Origin: Lantana camara
Taxonomy: Eukaryota; Streptophyta; Magnoliopsida; Lamiales; Verbenaceae
Direction: 5' to 3'
Length of the DNA: 64,000 nt
Assembly (NCBI GenBank): GCA_037501455.1
Contig: CM074862.1
Location: 57,009,501 to 57,073,500 of the forward strand
The stretch's first letter is position 1, and each line of letters opens with the position of its first letter. Under the pieces are notes generated by a model. It was not told the DNA's origin and searched no databases. It saw nothing but the letters and a program-made list of their open reading frames with translations. Below are positions 33,878 through 44,778 of the stretch, one piece after another. Position numbers and translations under genes: made by a program.

Positions 33878-35615
33878 TGTAACGCCCCGATTTTCAGACA
33901 GTCAGGTACGCTCGACACGTGTGAGTTTCGAGCGTTAGGATTTTATTTCATTATTTTGATTTATTTGATTTATACGTGCTATATTAATTTTATGAATTGT
34001 ATTTCAAAATGTTTACATGAAAATATTTGAAACAAGTGCCAATTAGAGAATTATTGTATATATTGGATTCATTATTATGTGAGCTAATTGCCGAGTGCAT
34101 TTTAATTGCTTAATTTCCCTTAAATGCTCATTCTTTTTAATTTAAGGACTAAATTGTATGAAAACCTTTTGGACTTAATTGACCATTTCCAAACCTTTTA
34201 TACTCAATTGCATAACTTATAGAACTTGGAGGATTTAATCACAAATATTACATTTTTCCCAAATATATTGTTATATACATCTCTTCCCAATCTTCATTTT
34301 CATTTTCATAAAAAACATACCATTTGCTTCCTCCTTCACCGAGCCAAACCTCCAAGGAAAAGAAAAGGGAATTTCATCATTTCAAGCTAAAATCTTTGAG
34401 GAATTGGGAGTCTTGGGCCATCATCTTCATCATCTCTTCATCCTTTCTTCTCATTCTTTCATTCAAGGTAGAGATGGAAGCATACATGATTTCTTGAAAT
34501 TTATATACAAAGCTAGGGTTATGGTTATTTTCATTCCATGGGATTATATGATATATAGATGATGATGTTGGGTTGATTTTATGCATTTATCACTTGAAAT
34601 TATGAAGATTGGAGCTTGATTGCTTCTGGTAGGATTATAGACTTAATTGATGAATTTGGCAAGATCAAGCATGAAATAAGTGTTTATATTGAATATTATT
34701 GTACCTAAGGCATGCATATATGTTCTTTTCCATGAATTATAATGTTAGAAGTTAGATTATGATAAGTATGATGAACTTTGATTGTGGTTCGTGTATGCTC
34801 TGTTCTTCTCCCCTGTTTTCTGTATCATCTGCATAACGGGAACGGCCCTTCCCGTTCCCTTTGTAATTGGGGAATGGCCGTTCCCATATTTTGAATAGTG
34901 TGTCTGGCGGCGAGGACGGGAACGACCGTTCCCACTTTGTCTCACAGACGGGAACGGTCGTTCCCATCTTCGGGGAGCAGTTTTGGGAGTGGGGGAACGG
35001 CCCTTCCCATTTTTTACTAAAACTTGGAACGGCCGTTCCCAGGCTTCTGCAAGTGCAGAAACTTTCTGCATAAAATTGTAATTTTGGAATCCAATTCCAA
35101 TGGATTAATTGACCCCAATTTGTGATTATATGAATGACTACATGCCAAAACATGATATTTATATGCTACATTGTTTATTGCATGATGTTTCGTACATGAT
35201 CACGCCGTGCGTCTTCTATGGAGTAATATGCTTGAATTGTGGTCTCATGTACGTACATTGTCCTGTTTCTTGTTCAGTTACTCTCCAGGAAGGAGATTGT
35301 CGAACATGAGCAAATTCACGTGTCCACGAGTCGTTGTGTCGCCTGTCAGCTGAGGTGTAATTGTTAGTTATATAGAACCCGTATATCCCTTATGTGACAT
35401 TTCGGCCAAAAAGGTAATTATATCTAGAAATTTCATGAAATCAGTTATCATTTCAAGTCATGATCCTGAAAAGCAATCAAGCAAGCAAGCCATGTTTCGT
35501 GCATGTTTTAGGCGAGTAGCAGGACCGTTCACGTTGGGCCCGAGGGTAGTGACTAGAGCCAACCCGGAAAGCAAGTGCTGACGGGTAACTCTGGCACTAT
35601 CATCACCATATTTAG
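33878..35615 (+). repeat. 5' LTR of C, 3'-truncated
   Basis: Follows 56903-58620 closely, including the palindrome cluster, and diverges after CTCTGGCACTATC. About 0.9 kb of LTR end is missing. Confidence 0.85.
34837..35041. repeat. Palindrome cluster in C 5' LTR (GGGAACGGCCGTTCCC)
   Basis: Six variants of GGGAACGGCCGTTCCC in 205 bp with spacers of about 15-30 bp, flanked on the right by CAGAAACTTTCTGCATAAAA. Individual copies vary (GGCCCTTCCC, GACCGTTCCC, GGTCGTTCCC) but remain largely self-complementary. Open frames here (34752-35153) are side effects of the repeat. Confidence 0.88.
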
Positions 35616-35862
35616 GTACGACATAGGAATTACTTGATAAATTGAGAGTCTTGCATATTATTTGAATGTTTTGATCTACTTGAATTCCTTGAATTAATTG
35701 AAATACTTGTTAACTTGTGTCTTGCATTGATTTACGCTATTAATTGTCAATTAATTGATCTTCAATTGCTTGAAATTATGTGATCAATGTGTCTTATTTT
35801 AAACATTGATGAATTATTGTTGCATTTTATATTAAATTCTCGTTACCGGCATTAACTATGTG
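35616..35862 (+). other. C interior, left remnant
   Basis: AT-rich noncoding sequence between the truncated LTR and the M insertion. It ends in ATGTG (35858-35862), the left target duplication of M. Nothing recognisable. Confidence 0.5.
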
Positions 35863-35893
35863 TGTAGCGCCCGAGCGTGAGGCACCACATCCC
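35863..35893 (-). repeat. 3' LTR of M, outer 31 bp
   Basis: TGTAGCGCCCGAGCGTGAGG then CACCACATCCC. Copia2 inserted here, duplicating ATCCC (35889-35893 and 44774-44778). The LTR resumes at 44779 with CCGCACCGAGACC. The 5' LTR of M starts with the same words at 52461. Confidence 0.88.
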
Positions 35894-37671
35894 TGTTGGA
35901 AAACACGAATCAGAAAGCAGCGGAATTTAAAATAATTTTCCCAACAAAAGGACCTTGAACTCGCAATCGTGTAACCAAATTCGTAAAGATAGAAAACTTA
36001 CTTTTCTTTTGTTCTTTCTTGAAGCGTTTCAAGCCACCCAAGAACGCTCTTCTCGCGGCTTGATCCCCTCTCCTTGGTAAAGCTCGAATCTTCAAACTTC
36101 TAACTTGAAGTCTCTAGAGAAAGTCCACCAACTTGATCACAATCTAACTAGTAAGGATGCTAGTTCTCTAGTTAGTGTTTAGGCTTGACCTAGGGTTTAA
36201 TTTAATCTTGGAGAAAGGAAGGTGTTCAACACATGAACCAAGAATTGTCTATTAGCTCCATAAGGAGCTCGAGCTCCCCTATTTATAGGGAAGGGGGTGC
36301 CGAAATTCCTAGTCCTTTATGGGCTAGGATTTTGGTCCCTCTCTCCTATTACTTGATCATCAAGTATTTTCCAACTTTGACTTTGAATTCTAATTCAAGT
36401 CAACTTCTAAGAGAGCTAAAAATATCCAAACTATTTTTGGATAATTTTATACTTTATTTATTAAAAATAAATAACTTATTTTTATCTAATTCATTAATTC
36501 GTAATTAATTAACTAGATTATTTTCCCCAAAATTAGACTTTCTTTTTGATTCAAAATTAAACCAAAGTCTATTAAATAATTAACTAATAAATTATTTAAT
36601 ATATATATAATATATATATATACACACGTGTGTGACACGTGTCACAGTGACACGTGTCACTCACGTGAGCCACACGTGTGACTTCACACGTGTGGAACCT
36701 CTTGGCCCGATTAACTCGTTTAATCATTTTAAAGCCTCAACTTATGTAACCAAGTTGTTGTGTGTGACCCTCTAGGTTCTCAATTCAATTAGCAGTGACC
36801 CTGATTAATTAATTCACTAATTAATTAATCAGTCCACAGATTAAACGACCATAGTCTAGCAACAGGTGTTTAACCCCTAGCTGAATTGGAATGTTCGGAT
36901 TCGACAGAACCTTTAAGTCATTGATTCATGTGAGATACAATCCTCCTACTTACTATCTCTCAACCAAGATCTAGGGCAAGGGAATAATCAGAACCCTAAT
37001 AATCCGGTCTTAAAGCTAAGTGCATTCCATATCCATTTGATCTCAATCCAAGAAACCCTTTTCTTGATGTCTTGATCTACTGCCTTGGCCAAGGACTCCA
37101 TATGGCATATGAATGACTTACACAATAAGAGATCACCTTGCATATGCAAGTGTAGGTCCTTTCTTGATTCTCATTCACTTTCATGAATCACTTGTGCAGC
37201 CCCAGCATAAGCCTTGAATCAGTTGTCTAAGGCGACACCCTTTAAAGCTTATACCAAAGACTACAGAGTTAACTCATAAAGTAACATGGAACCTCAAGTC
37301 TAAGGATCAATTAATCACATCAATGACTCGTGAGATATTTCCTAATCTGGAAGTTTCAATTTCCTGAAATAGAAACTTCCTTTCCCATTTAGGAATGTTC
37401 TCACACGGGGCACCTCAGTGAACTTACTTATTAAAGCAAGCACCCTCATGTATCACGCACGTATCAACTATACACTTTCCACCTCCATGAAACAAGGTGG
37501 TCCTTCTTAAGGGCGTGATCCCACAAGCAAGCCTTAGAGGAGTCAGGTTGACACTCCCACTGTCTGTAGGACTCATCGGCTTGGAGTATTTTACTAATCA
37601 CGACTTATGTGATATAGGGCTCGTTTCATGAACCATTTCACCAATCGGCTTTTAGGGCACTATTCCTAACA
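35894..37671 (-). repeat. 3' LTR of Copia2 (internally deleted)
   Basis: 1778 bp. Lacks the stretch between TTTCACC and AATCGGC (37640) that in other copies holds the TAAATGGTAGAG...TATAC segment, roughly 0.2 kb. Has an intact TATA-like box (36278-36289). Confidence 0.9.
36623..36695. promoter_or_regulatory. ACGTG array in Copia2 3' LTR
   Basis: Six ACGTG cores, one more than in the other three LTR copies, including two GACACGTGTCAC palindromes. Preceded by an (AT)n tract. The 5' LTR array is at 43389-43445 with five. Confidence 0.62.
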
Positions 37672-37783
37672 ATCTCCCACTTGCCCGTTAAAGCCATTCT
37701 AAAGCTACTCTAAGTCCCATCTTCTGAAGATGACCTTGGAAAGCTTCTCGACTAAGGGGTTTAGTAAGTGGATCTGCGACGTT

Positions 37784-38413
37784 CTATGCTGATGTGACCC
37801 TCTCAATTAGCACATCACGGATTAGGTGATACTTCCTCATAATGTGCTTGGTCCGTTGGTGAGATCTTGGTTCTCTTGCTTGAGCAACCGCCCCAGTGTT
37901 GTCACAAAACACAGCAATGGCAAGCATGATCCGAATAGACTTTTGCATTGCAACTGGTGAAAAGGTTTCATCAAAATCCACGCCGGGTCTTTGAGTGAAT
38001 CCTTTCGCAACTAGTCTTGCTTTGTAGGCTACAATGCTTCCATCAACTCCAAGCTTTCTCTTAAAGATCCATTTGCAACCTATGGGTTTGACCCCATCAG
38101 GCAAATCTACCAAGGTCCAAACTTGGTTGGAGTTCATGGAATCCATTTCGGATTTCATGGCTTCTATCCACTATTCAGAGTCAGAATCTGAAAGTGCCTC
38201 CTCATATGTTAAAGGATCATTATCCTTTTGAGAGATTTCATGGAAGAATCCATACCATCTCTCCGGCTGTCTAGGAATGCGTTCAGAACGCCTTAGAGGA
38301 GGATTTTCATGTGTATCGAAATTCGTGATTGGTTGTGGTTGATCAGAGTGGGACGTTTCTTCAGTGGGTGGTGTGGGGTCACTTTGTACTTCTTCTAATT
38401 CTATGATCTTGCC
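37784..38413 (-). pseudogene. Copia reverse transcriptase start fused to RNase H end (Copia2)
   Basis: From 38158 the frame reads MKSEMDSMNSNQVWTLVDLP, GCKWIFKRKLGVDGSIVAYK and ETFSPVAMQKSIRIMLAIA, then jumps directly into [19 protein letters not shown] of RNase H. The YVDD reverse transcriptase core and the first RNase H acids are deleted, yet the junction (about 37913) is in frame. Upstream (38159-38413) a TAG replaces Gln in SEQWIKAMK and another stop lies at 38411. It ends with a Glu-to-stop change at 37784. It cannot reverse transcribe. Confidence 0.92.
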
Positions 38414-39010
38414 TTACTTTTCTTTAAGGAACGGTTCCTCAAGAAAAGTGGCATTTCTGGAAACAAACACCTTTTGCTCAGATTGATCATAGAAATAGTA
38501 TCCTATGGATTCCTTAGGATAACCTACACAGTAGCATAAGTTAGAACAAGATTCTAACTTATCTCCCACTGTCCTCTTCACGTAAGCAGGACAACCCCAA
38601 ATTCTTAAGTAAGAATAACTAGGGATTTTACCATGCCACATTTCATAGGGCGTCTTGGGGACTGACTTAGAGGGAACTAGATTCAGAATCTTTGCTGCAC
38701 TTTCTAGGGCATAACCCCAGAAAGAAGGTGGTAAGTCAGTGAAACTCATCATGGAACGAACCATATCAAGTAGGGTTCGATTCCTTCTCTCAGAAACTCC
38801 ATTAAGCTGAGGAGTTCTCGGAGGAGTCCACTGAGAGATAATCCCATTATCTTTGAGATGATTAAGAAATTCTTCACTAAGATACTCGCCTCCTCGATCA
38901 GATCGAAGTGCTTTGATCTTGTGACCAGTTTGGTTCTCAACCTCCTTTTGAAATTCTAAGAATTTCTCAAAAGCTTCAGATTTATACTTCATTAAGTATA
39001 CATAACCATA
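38414..39010 (-). pseudogene. Copia integrase core (Copia2)
   Basis: Reads KYKSEAFEKFLEFQKEVE, ALRSDRGGEYLSEEFLNHL with the second catalytic Asp, and GVSERRNRTLLDMVRSMM with the catalytic Glu, then WGCPAYVKRTVGDK. The core is intact here, unlike Copia1. It is separated from the preceding block by a one-base frameshift near 39010 and ends in a nonsense codon (KEK-stop) at 38414. Confidence 0.92.
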
Positions 39011-40062
39011 TGACTAAAGTCATCAGTAAAGGTTATGAAGTACTGATGATTGTTTCTAGTGCTTACACTAAGCGGTCCACAAACATCAGTATGGATCAAA
39101 TCCAAAACCTCAGTGGCACGTTCCACAGTTCCTTTAAAAGGAACATTGGACATCTTTCCTTTGAGACAGGATTCGCAAGAGGTCAACTCTTTGAGATCAT
39201 TTTCAGAGAATGATCCTAAAGTGTTTATCTTGCTAATTCTGTTCTTGGAAATGTGTCCTAATCTAGCGTGCCATAAGGGAGCTGAAACTTTGTCATCTCT
39301 CTTACGCTTTGTTTCTCGTTGTATATTCATAATATTGATATTTTGAGTTAGGTAAAGTCCATTACTTAGAGTACCAATGTGAACGGAAGAGTTGTTCCGT
39401 TTGATAAAATATTTACCATTCTTAATATAAGTTTCATAACCTTCACAATCTAATATTGGAACTGAAATTATATTACGAATAATGCTCGGTACATAAAGGA
39501 CTTTGTTTAATACTAACTCAAAACTACCTAAATCTAATCTAATTGTGCCTAAAGCTCGAGCTTCAACGTTTGAGCCATCGCCGATCTTCAAGACACATTC
39601 TCCTTCTTTGAGTTGTTGGACCTCACTTAGCATCTGTACATCATTACAGATATGAGTTCCACAACCGGTATCAAGTACCCAAGAACTAGAATTAATAGAA
39701 AGATTTACTTCAACGAGAAAGATACCTTTCTTTAGAGTAGCCTTGTACTCTGGGCAGTTTCTCCTCCAATGTCCCGCTTTGCCACAATGGAAGCAAACAT
39801 CCTCTTTCTGATCACGCTTCTTCTTTTGGGCCTCCCCCTTCGAAATGCCACCAGCGGGGGGTTTCTTCTTCTTCTTTTGAGCTTTCTTGCCCTTACCTTT
39901 AGAAGGCCCAGAAGAGGAAGAGGGAGCATTCACCATCAAAACCTTATTGTCCTTCTTGATCGTGCTTTCAGCAGTCACAAGCTGACTAATCAGCTCAGCT
40001 ACAGTAGCACCAGCATGATTCATGTTGAAGTTAAGGACAAATGGGTTGAATGATGGTCGGAG
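38992..40062 (-). pseudogene. Copia gag C-part, zinc knuckle, protease, integrase N-part (Copia2)
   Basis: In frame with the upstream gag but cut from it by a TAG at 40063-40065. Shows NMNHAGATVAELISQL, a Lys-rich stretch, CFHCGKAGHWRRNC, protease SSWVLDTGCGTHICND, the integrase HHCC site and DLIHTDVCGPLSVSTRNN. It ends where a base is lost near DDFSxYGY. A few residues shorter than Copia1 in the Lys-rich linker. Confidence 0.92.
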
Positions 40063-40551
40063 CTAAGCTAGCAACAAATCCACTGAAAGCTCATCTTTCA
40101 GTGGCATGTCCATGGAAGCAAGTTTCTCAGTAAGGGCAAGAAACTTGAGTCCATATTCATGGACACTTGAACCTTCCCTCATTCTCAAGTGGAACAATTC
40201 CTTTGAAGTGTTATACCTTGTAACACGTTCATGAGGGCGGTAAAGTTGCTCTAAGTGGTCGTAAATCTCCCAAGTAAATTCCATGGCCTCATGTTGCCTT
40301 TGCAAGTCCGGAGTCATGTTAGCCAACACAAGGCAACGGGCTTGGAGATTATCATCCTTCCACTTCTGAATCGCGTCCCGCTCGGGCCGAGTGGGAGCCT
40401 CCCCTTCGGGACTAGGCTCCCCTTCGAAGAGAACATAAGTTCTCTTCTCAGAATCTAAAATGATTTTTAGATTCCTCAGCCAATCAGAATAGTTGGGACC
40501 AGTCAACTTGTTTGACTCGAGGATCGATACAAGAGGGTTTTTGGTTGCCAT
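40063..40551 (-). pseudogene. Copia gag N-part (Copia2)
   Basis: ATG at 40551. MATKNPLVSILESNKLTG through KFLALTEKLASMDMPLKDEL to a TAG at 40063-40065, which Copia1 shows to be a Ser codon (TCG). It has the frame that Copia1 has lost near 10550, so the two copies complement each other as a guide to the ancestral reading. Otherwise undamaged gag. Confidence 0.92.
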
Positions 40552-42641
40552 TTCAAAACACGTAGAGAATCACAGAATCTACGACCTAAATGGTAAAACA
40601 GAGAACTAGTGAGCATGCTGAATTATAACGACATACAAAAGATAAGGTCTTTAATCCATTGTAGCTCCCACTGTTTTTCAAAGATCTAGAATTCCCAAAG
40701 ATCTAAGAGGAACATGTTTCCCAATGGGTACTAAGATCTTAGGCATTTTACCTCGAACCCACGACTCGCGGACATTCTAAGTAGGAACCCTAGGTAGGTA
40801 CAACTTACCAATTCTAACACCTTTAGAATTCTTAGTAATTGTTTTTGCATCACCTATCTTTCAATATGGACCCACGACTCGTGCGACATCCATATTTACT
40901 TAGGCGTTAAGCTAGACCCATCAATCATAAGATCATGACCAAAACTTAGTTCGAACGACCCACGACTCGCGGACATCGCCCTTGCTAAAATTGACCCCGA
41001 AATATTGACCATTTAAAAATGATTAATTAGGTAACTAAGAACTAATAAGCTCCACTAGCTATCCCACGACTCGCGGACAATAACTAGCTTTACTTACTAA
41101 ACTTAAAACCTATTGATGGAATGCTAGGAATTTAATTCAAAATTTGCATCTCGAATTAAACACCTATTTGTTCGAAATTAGCTTAATATTTAATGGGAAT
41201 TTTCGAATCAACCGGAGAGTTGTCCGGTTCGACCTCACCAACATATATGTTATCCAATTTTATTAGTCTTGATTAATGCAAGTACACTTAAATGCATTTC
41301 AAACAAGCACATAAACAGATAACATGTCCTAGCATGATACTAACATGTAATGATCATGGGTTCTACCTATCTTATGCGTGATATGCGGGAGCCACTCCAC
41401 AATCACAAGTTCTAACATACATGCCACATAAACAGTTTAAATCACATAAGGGAAAGCGGTAACAAAATACGAGCCCTATCTCTATTACATTTAACAATTG
41501 AGATTCCCCTCCCTAACATTTTGAGGGGTCTTCACTTATGGCCTCCTTGTTACTTGAATGTGGTCCATCTTACTCCATGGGTGCATTGTCTCCAAAATGA
41601 AAATAAAACCTCACCACCTATCTCCACTCTCAAATTACAATAAAAAGAAAAAGACATAAAGTAATAAGGCTCAATCTTCATATTGGCCTTAGACAATTAC
41701 ACGGGGCATACCCCGGCCTCAAAAACAGTAATATAAAAAGCCACATAATAAATCACATAACAGTACGCACATAAGTGAGGCTCCAACCTCAATTGAAAAA
41801 CGCAACTATAGGGCTCCAACCCCAATTTAAACCATCCATGTGCATAAATTAAAACCATACATAGATCTAAACCCATGATCACCTAACATGCTTTTGCGAG
41901 AATTTAAATTTAGCCAATAAATTAAAATTCTCGTTTCAAGTCCTAATGACTTAAAACACGACTTAGATGCAATTCTTGTTCAAGAGCCTTTTCAATAAAA
42001 CCCGAAAAACAATAAACCAATAAAATTTCAATTAATTTCCAAAATTAATAATTTTATTCTTTCATTATTTTCAGAAAATAAAATTCATAATTTTCCCAAA
42101 ATCCAAATCGCTTCAATTTCTCAAAAATCCCAATTTAATCAAAATTTTAAAATAATTTTATTTTAACAAAACTGATTTTAAAAGATAAAATTAAAATAAA
42201 ATTAAATCGGGATTTTACGGACCGAAAACACAAAAAACACGAAACACGAAAAACGAACCCAAAAAAAGTGCCCAGCCGCGTGAGGCACCGCCGCGCAGCG
42301 CGCGCACAGTTGCCGCTCGCGTGCGCACGCTGGGCGTGCATCATGCGCGCGCCGCGCGCAGCAGCGCCCGCCGCGACTAGGCGGGCTGAGCAGGCGTCCC
42401 CCACGGTTGTAGGACGGACTGGGCGGCGCGCCCGGGACGGCTCCCACGCTGTTGCGGGAGGAGCTGGGCGGCGGCGACGGGCCTGGGCGTGCGACGTGCT
42501 AGCACGCCTAGGCTCATTGCTTTTCGTGTTCGTTTCGTATTTCTGGGTTTCTAAAAGAACTCATGAATACCTAATTCGCATCTAAGCCTAAGAATTTCTA
42601 CCAAATTCAGAATAATTGAGACGAATCAGCACGATTAACGA
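40552..42641 (-). other. Noncoding leader of Copia2
   Basis: About 2.1 kb parallel to Copia1's leader, with the four CCCACGACTCGCGGACA motifs (40758-41079) and a GC-rich hairpin island (42262-42525), here with fewer units. Ends at the primer-binding site (42642-42658, TGGTATCAGAGCCACCT on the minus strand). Confidence 0.8.
42262..42525 (-). repeat. GC-rich hairpin island in Copia2 leader
   Basis: Contains CTCCCACGCTGTTGCGGGAG, TCCCCCACGGTTGTAGGA and the GCGTGC...GCACGC pair also seen in Copia1. Length and unit number differ from Copia1 (about 265 versus 330 bp), while the flanking leader aligns well. Confidence 0.68.
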
Positions 42642-42659
42642 GGTGGCTCTGATACCACT

Positions 42660-44773
42660 TGTTGGAAAACACGAATCAGAAAGCAGCGGAATTTAAAATA
42701 ATTTTCCCAACAAAAGGACCTTGAACTCGCAATCGTGTAACCAAATTCGTAAAGATAGAAAACTTACTTTTCTTTTGTTCTTTGTTGAAGCGTTTCAAGC
42801 CACCCAAGAACGCTCTTCTCGCGGCTTGATCCCCTCTCCTTGGTAAAGCTCGAATCTTCAAACTTCTAACTTGAAGTCTCTAGAGAAAGTCCACCAACTT
42901 GATCACAATCTAACTAGTAAGGATGTTAGTTCTCTAGTTAGTGTTTAGGCTTAACCTAGGGTTTAATTTAATCTTGGAGAAAAGAAGGTGTTCAATACAT
43001 GAACCAAGAATTGTCTATTAGCTCCATAAGGAGCTCGAGCTCCCCTATTTATAGGGAGGGGGGTGCCGAAATTCCTAGTCCTTTATGGGCTAGGATTTTG
43101 GTCCCTCTCTCCTATTACTTGATCATCAAGTATTTTCCAACTTTGACTTTGAATTCTAATTCAAGTCAACTTCTAAGAGAGCTAAAAATATCCAAACTAT
43201 TTTTGGATAATTTTATACTTTATTTATTAAAAATAAATAACTTATTTTTATCTAATTAATTAATTCATAATTAATTAACTAGATTATTTTCTCCAAAATT
43301 AGACTTTCTTTTTAATTCGAAATTAAACCAAAGTCTATTAAATAATTAACTAATTAATTATTTAATATATATATAATATATATATTTACACACGTGTGTG
43401 ACACGTGTCACTCACGTGAGCCACACGTGTGACTTCACACGTGTGGAACCCTCTTGGCCCGATTAACTCGTTTAATCATTTTAAAGCCTCAACTCATGTA
43501 ACCAAGTTGTTGTGTGTGACCCTCTAGGTTCTCAATTCAATTAGCAGTGACCCTGATTAATTAATTCACTAATTAATTAATCAGTCCACATATTAAACGA
43601 CCATAGTCTAGCAACAGGTGTTTAACCCCTAGCTGAATTGGAATGTTCGGATTCGACAGAACATTTAAGTCATTGATTCATGTGAGATACAATCCTCCTA
43701 CTTACTATCTCTCAACCAAGATCTAGGGCAAGGGAATAATCAGAACCCTAATAATCCGGTCCTAAAGCTAAGTGCATTTCATATCCATTTGATCTCAATC
43801 CAAGAAACCCTTTTCTTGATGTCTTGATCTACTGCCTTGGCCAAGGACTCCATATGGCATATGAATGACTTACACAATAAGATATCACCTTGCATATGCA
43901 AGTGTAGGTCCTTTCTTGATTCTCATTCACTTTCATGAATCACTTGTGCAGCCCCAGCATAAGCCTTGAATCAGTTGTCTAAGGCGACACCCTTTAAAGC
44001 TTATACCAAAGACTACAGAGTTAACTCATAAAGTAACATGGAACCTCAAGTCTAAGGATCAATTAATCACATCAATGACTCGTGAGATATTTCCTAATCT
44101 GGAAGTTTCCATTTCCTGAAATAGAAACTTCCTTTCCCATTTAGGAATGTTCTCACACGGGGTACCTCAGTGAACTTACTTATTAAAGCAAGCACCCTCA
44201 TGTATCACGCACGTATCAACTATACACTTTCCACCTCCATGAAACAAGGTGGTCCTTCTTAAGGGCGTGATCCCACAAGCAAGCCTTAGAGGAGTCAGAT
44301 CCCACAAGCAAGCCTTAGAGGAGTCAGGTTGACACTCCCACTGTCTGTAGGACTCATCGGCTTGGAGTATTTTACTAATCACGACTTATGTGATATAGGG
44401 CTCGTTTCATGAACCATTTCACCTAAATGGTAGAGTCCTAAAGTCATCAGGATTAGGGGAGTTCAGCCTTAGAGGAGTCAGGTTGACACTCCCACTGTCT
44501 GTAGGACTCATCGGCTTGGAGTATTTTACTAATCACGACTTATGTGATATAGGGCTCGTTTCATGAACCATTTCACCTAAATGGTAGAGTCCTAAAGTCA
44601 TCAGGATTAGGGGAGTTCTCATACATGCACAGCTAAAGTAAACGCATACCAAACAAGAGCATATAAAGAAGTGTTGCCTCAATTCGTTATTTCATTCAAA
44701 GATTGTATGTGATTACAATAAGGAAAAGCACAAAGCGGATATACAATCGGCTTTTAGGGTACTATTCCTAACA
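42660..44773 (-). repeat. 5' LTR of Copia2 with tandem duplication
   Basis: 2114 bp, longer than its partner. CAAGCAAGCCTTAGAGGAGT recurs at once near 44275-44320, and a block of about 165 bp (GCCTTAGAGGAGTCAGG to GATTAGGGGAGTTC) is repeated at about 44300-44464 and 44465-44620. These duplications are absent from the other three copies. TATA-like box at 43044-43055. Confidence 0.88.
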
Positions 44774-44778
44774 ATCCC

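Larger units (their letters stand above)
35894..44773 (-). mobile_element. Ty1/copia element Copia2
   Basis: Same family as Copia1 (matching LTRs, leader and proteins), 8880 bp, with perfect ATCCC duplications. 3' LTR 35894-37671, interior 37672-42659, 5' LTR 42660-44773. Compared with Copia1 it lacks about 1 kb of reverse transcriptase and RNase H, carries stops in gag and downstream, and its two LTRs differ in length because of a deletion on the left and a duplication on the right. Confidence 0.93.

Noticed and set aside
34752..35153. 133-residue minus-strand open frame with repeated RSHF/TAVP-like words (also 57777-58178, 62002-62439)
   Set aside because: Produced by translating the GGGAACGGCCGTTCCC palindrome cluster. 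All frames on both strands are open across it, and it lies within LTRs.
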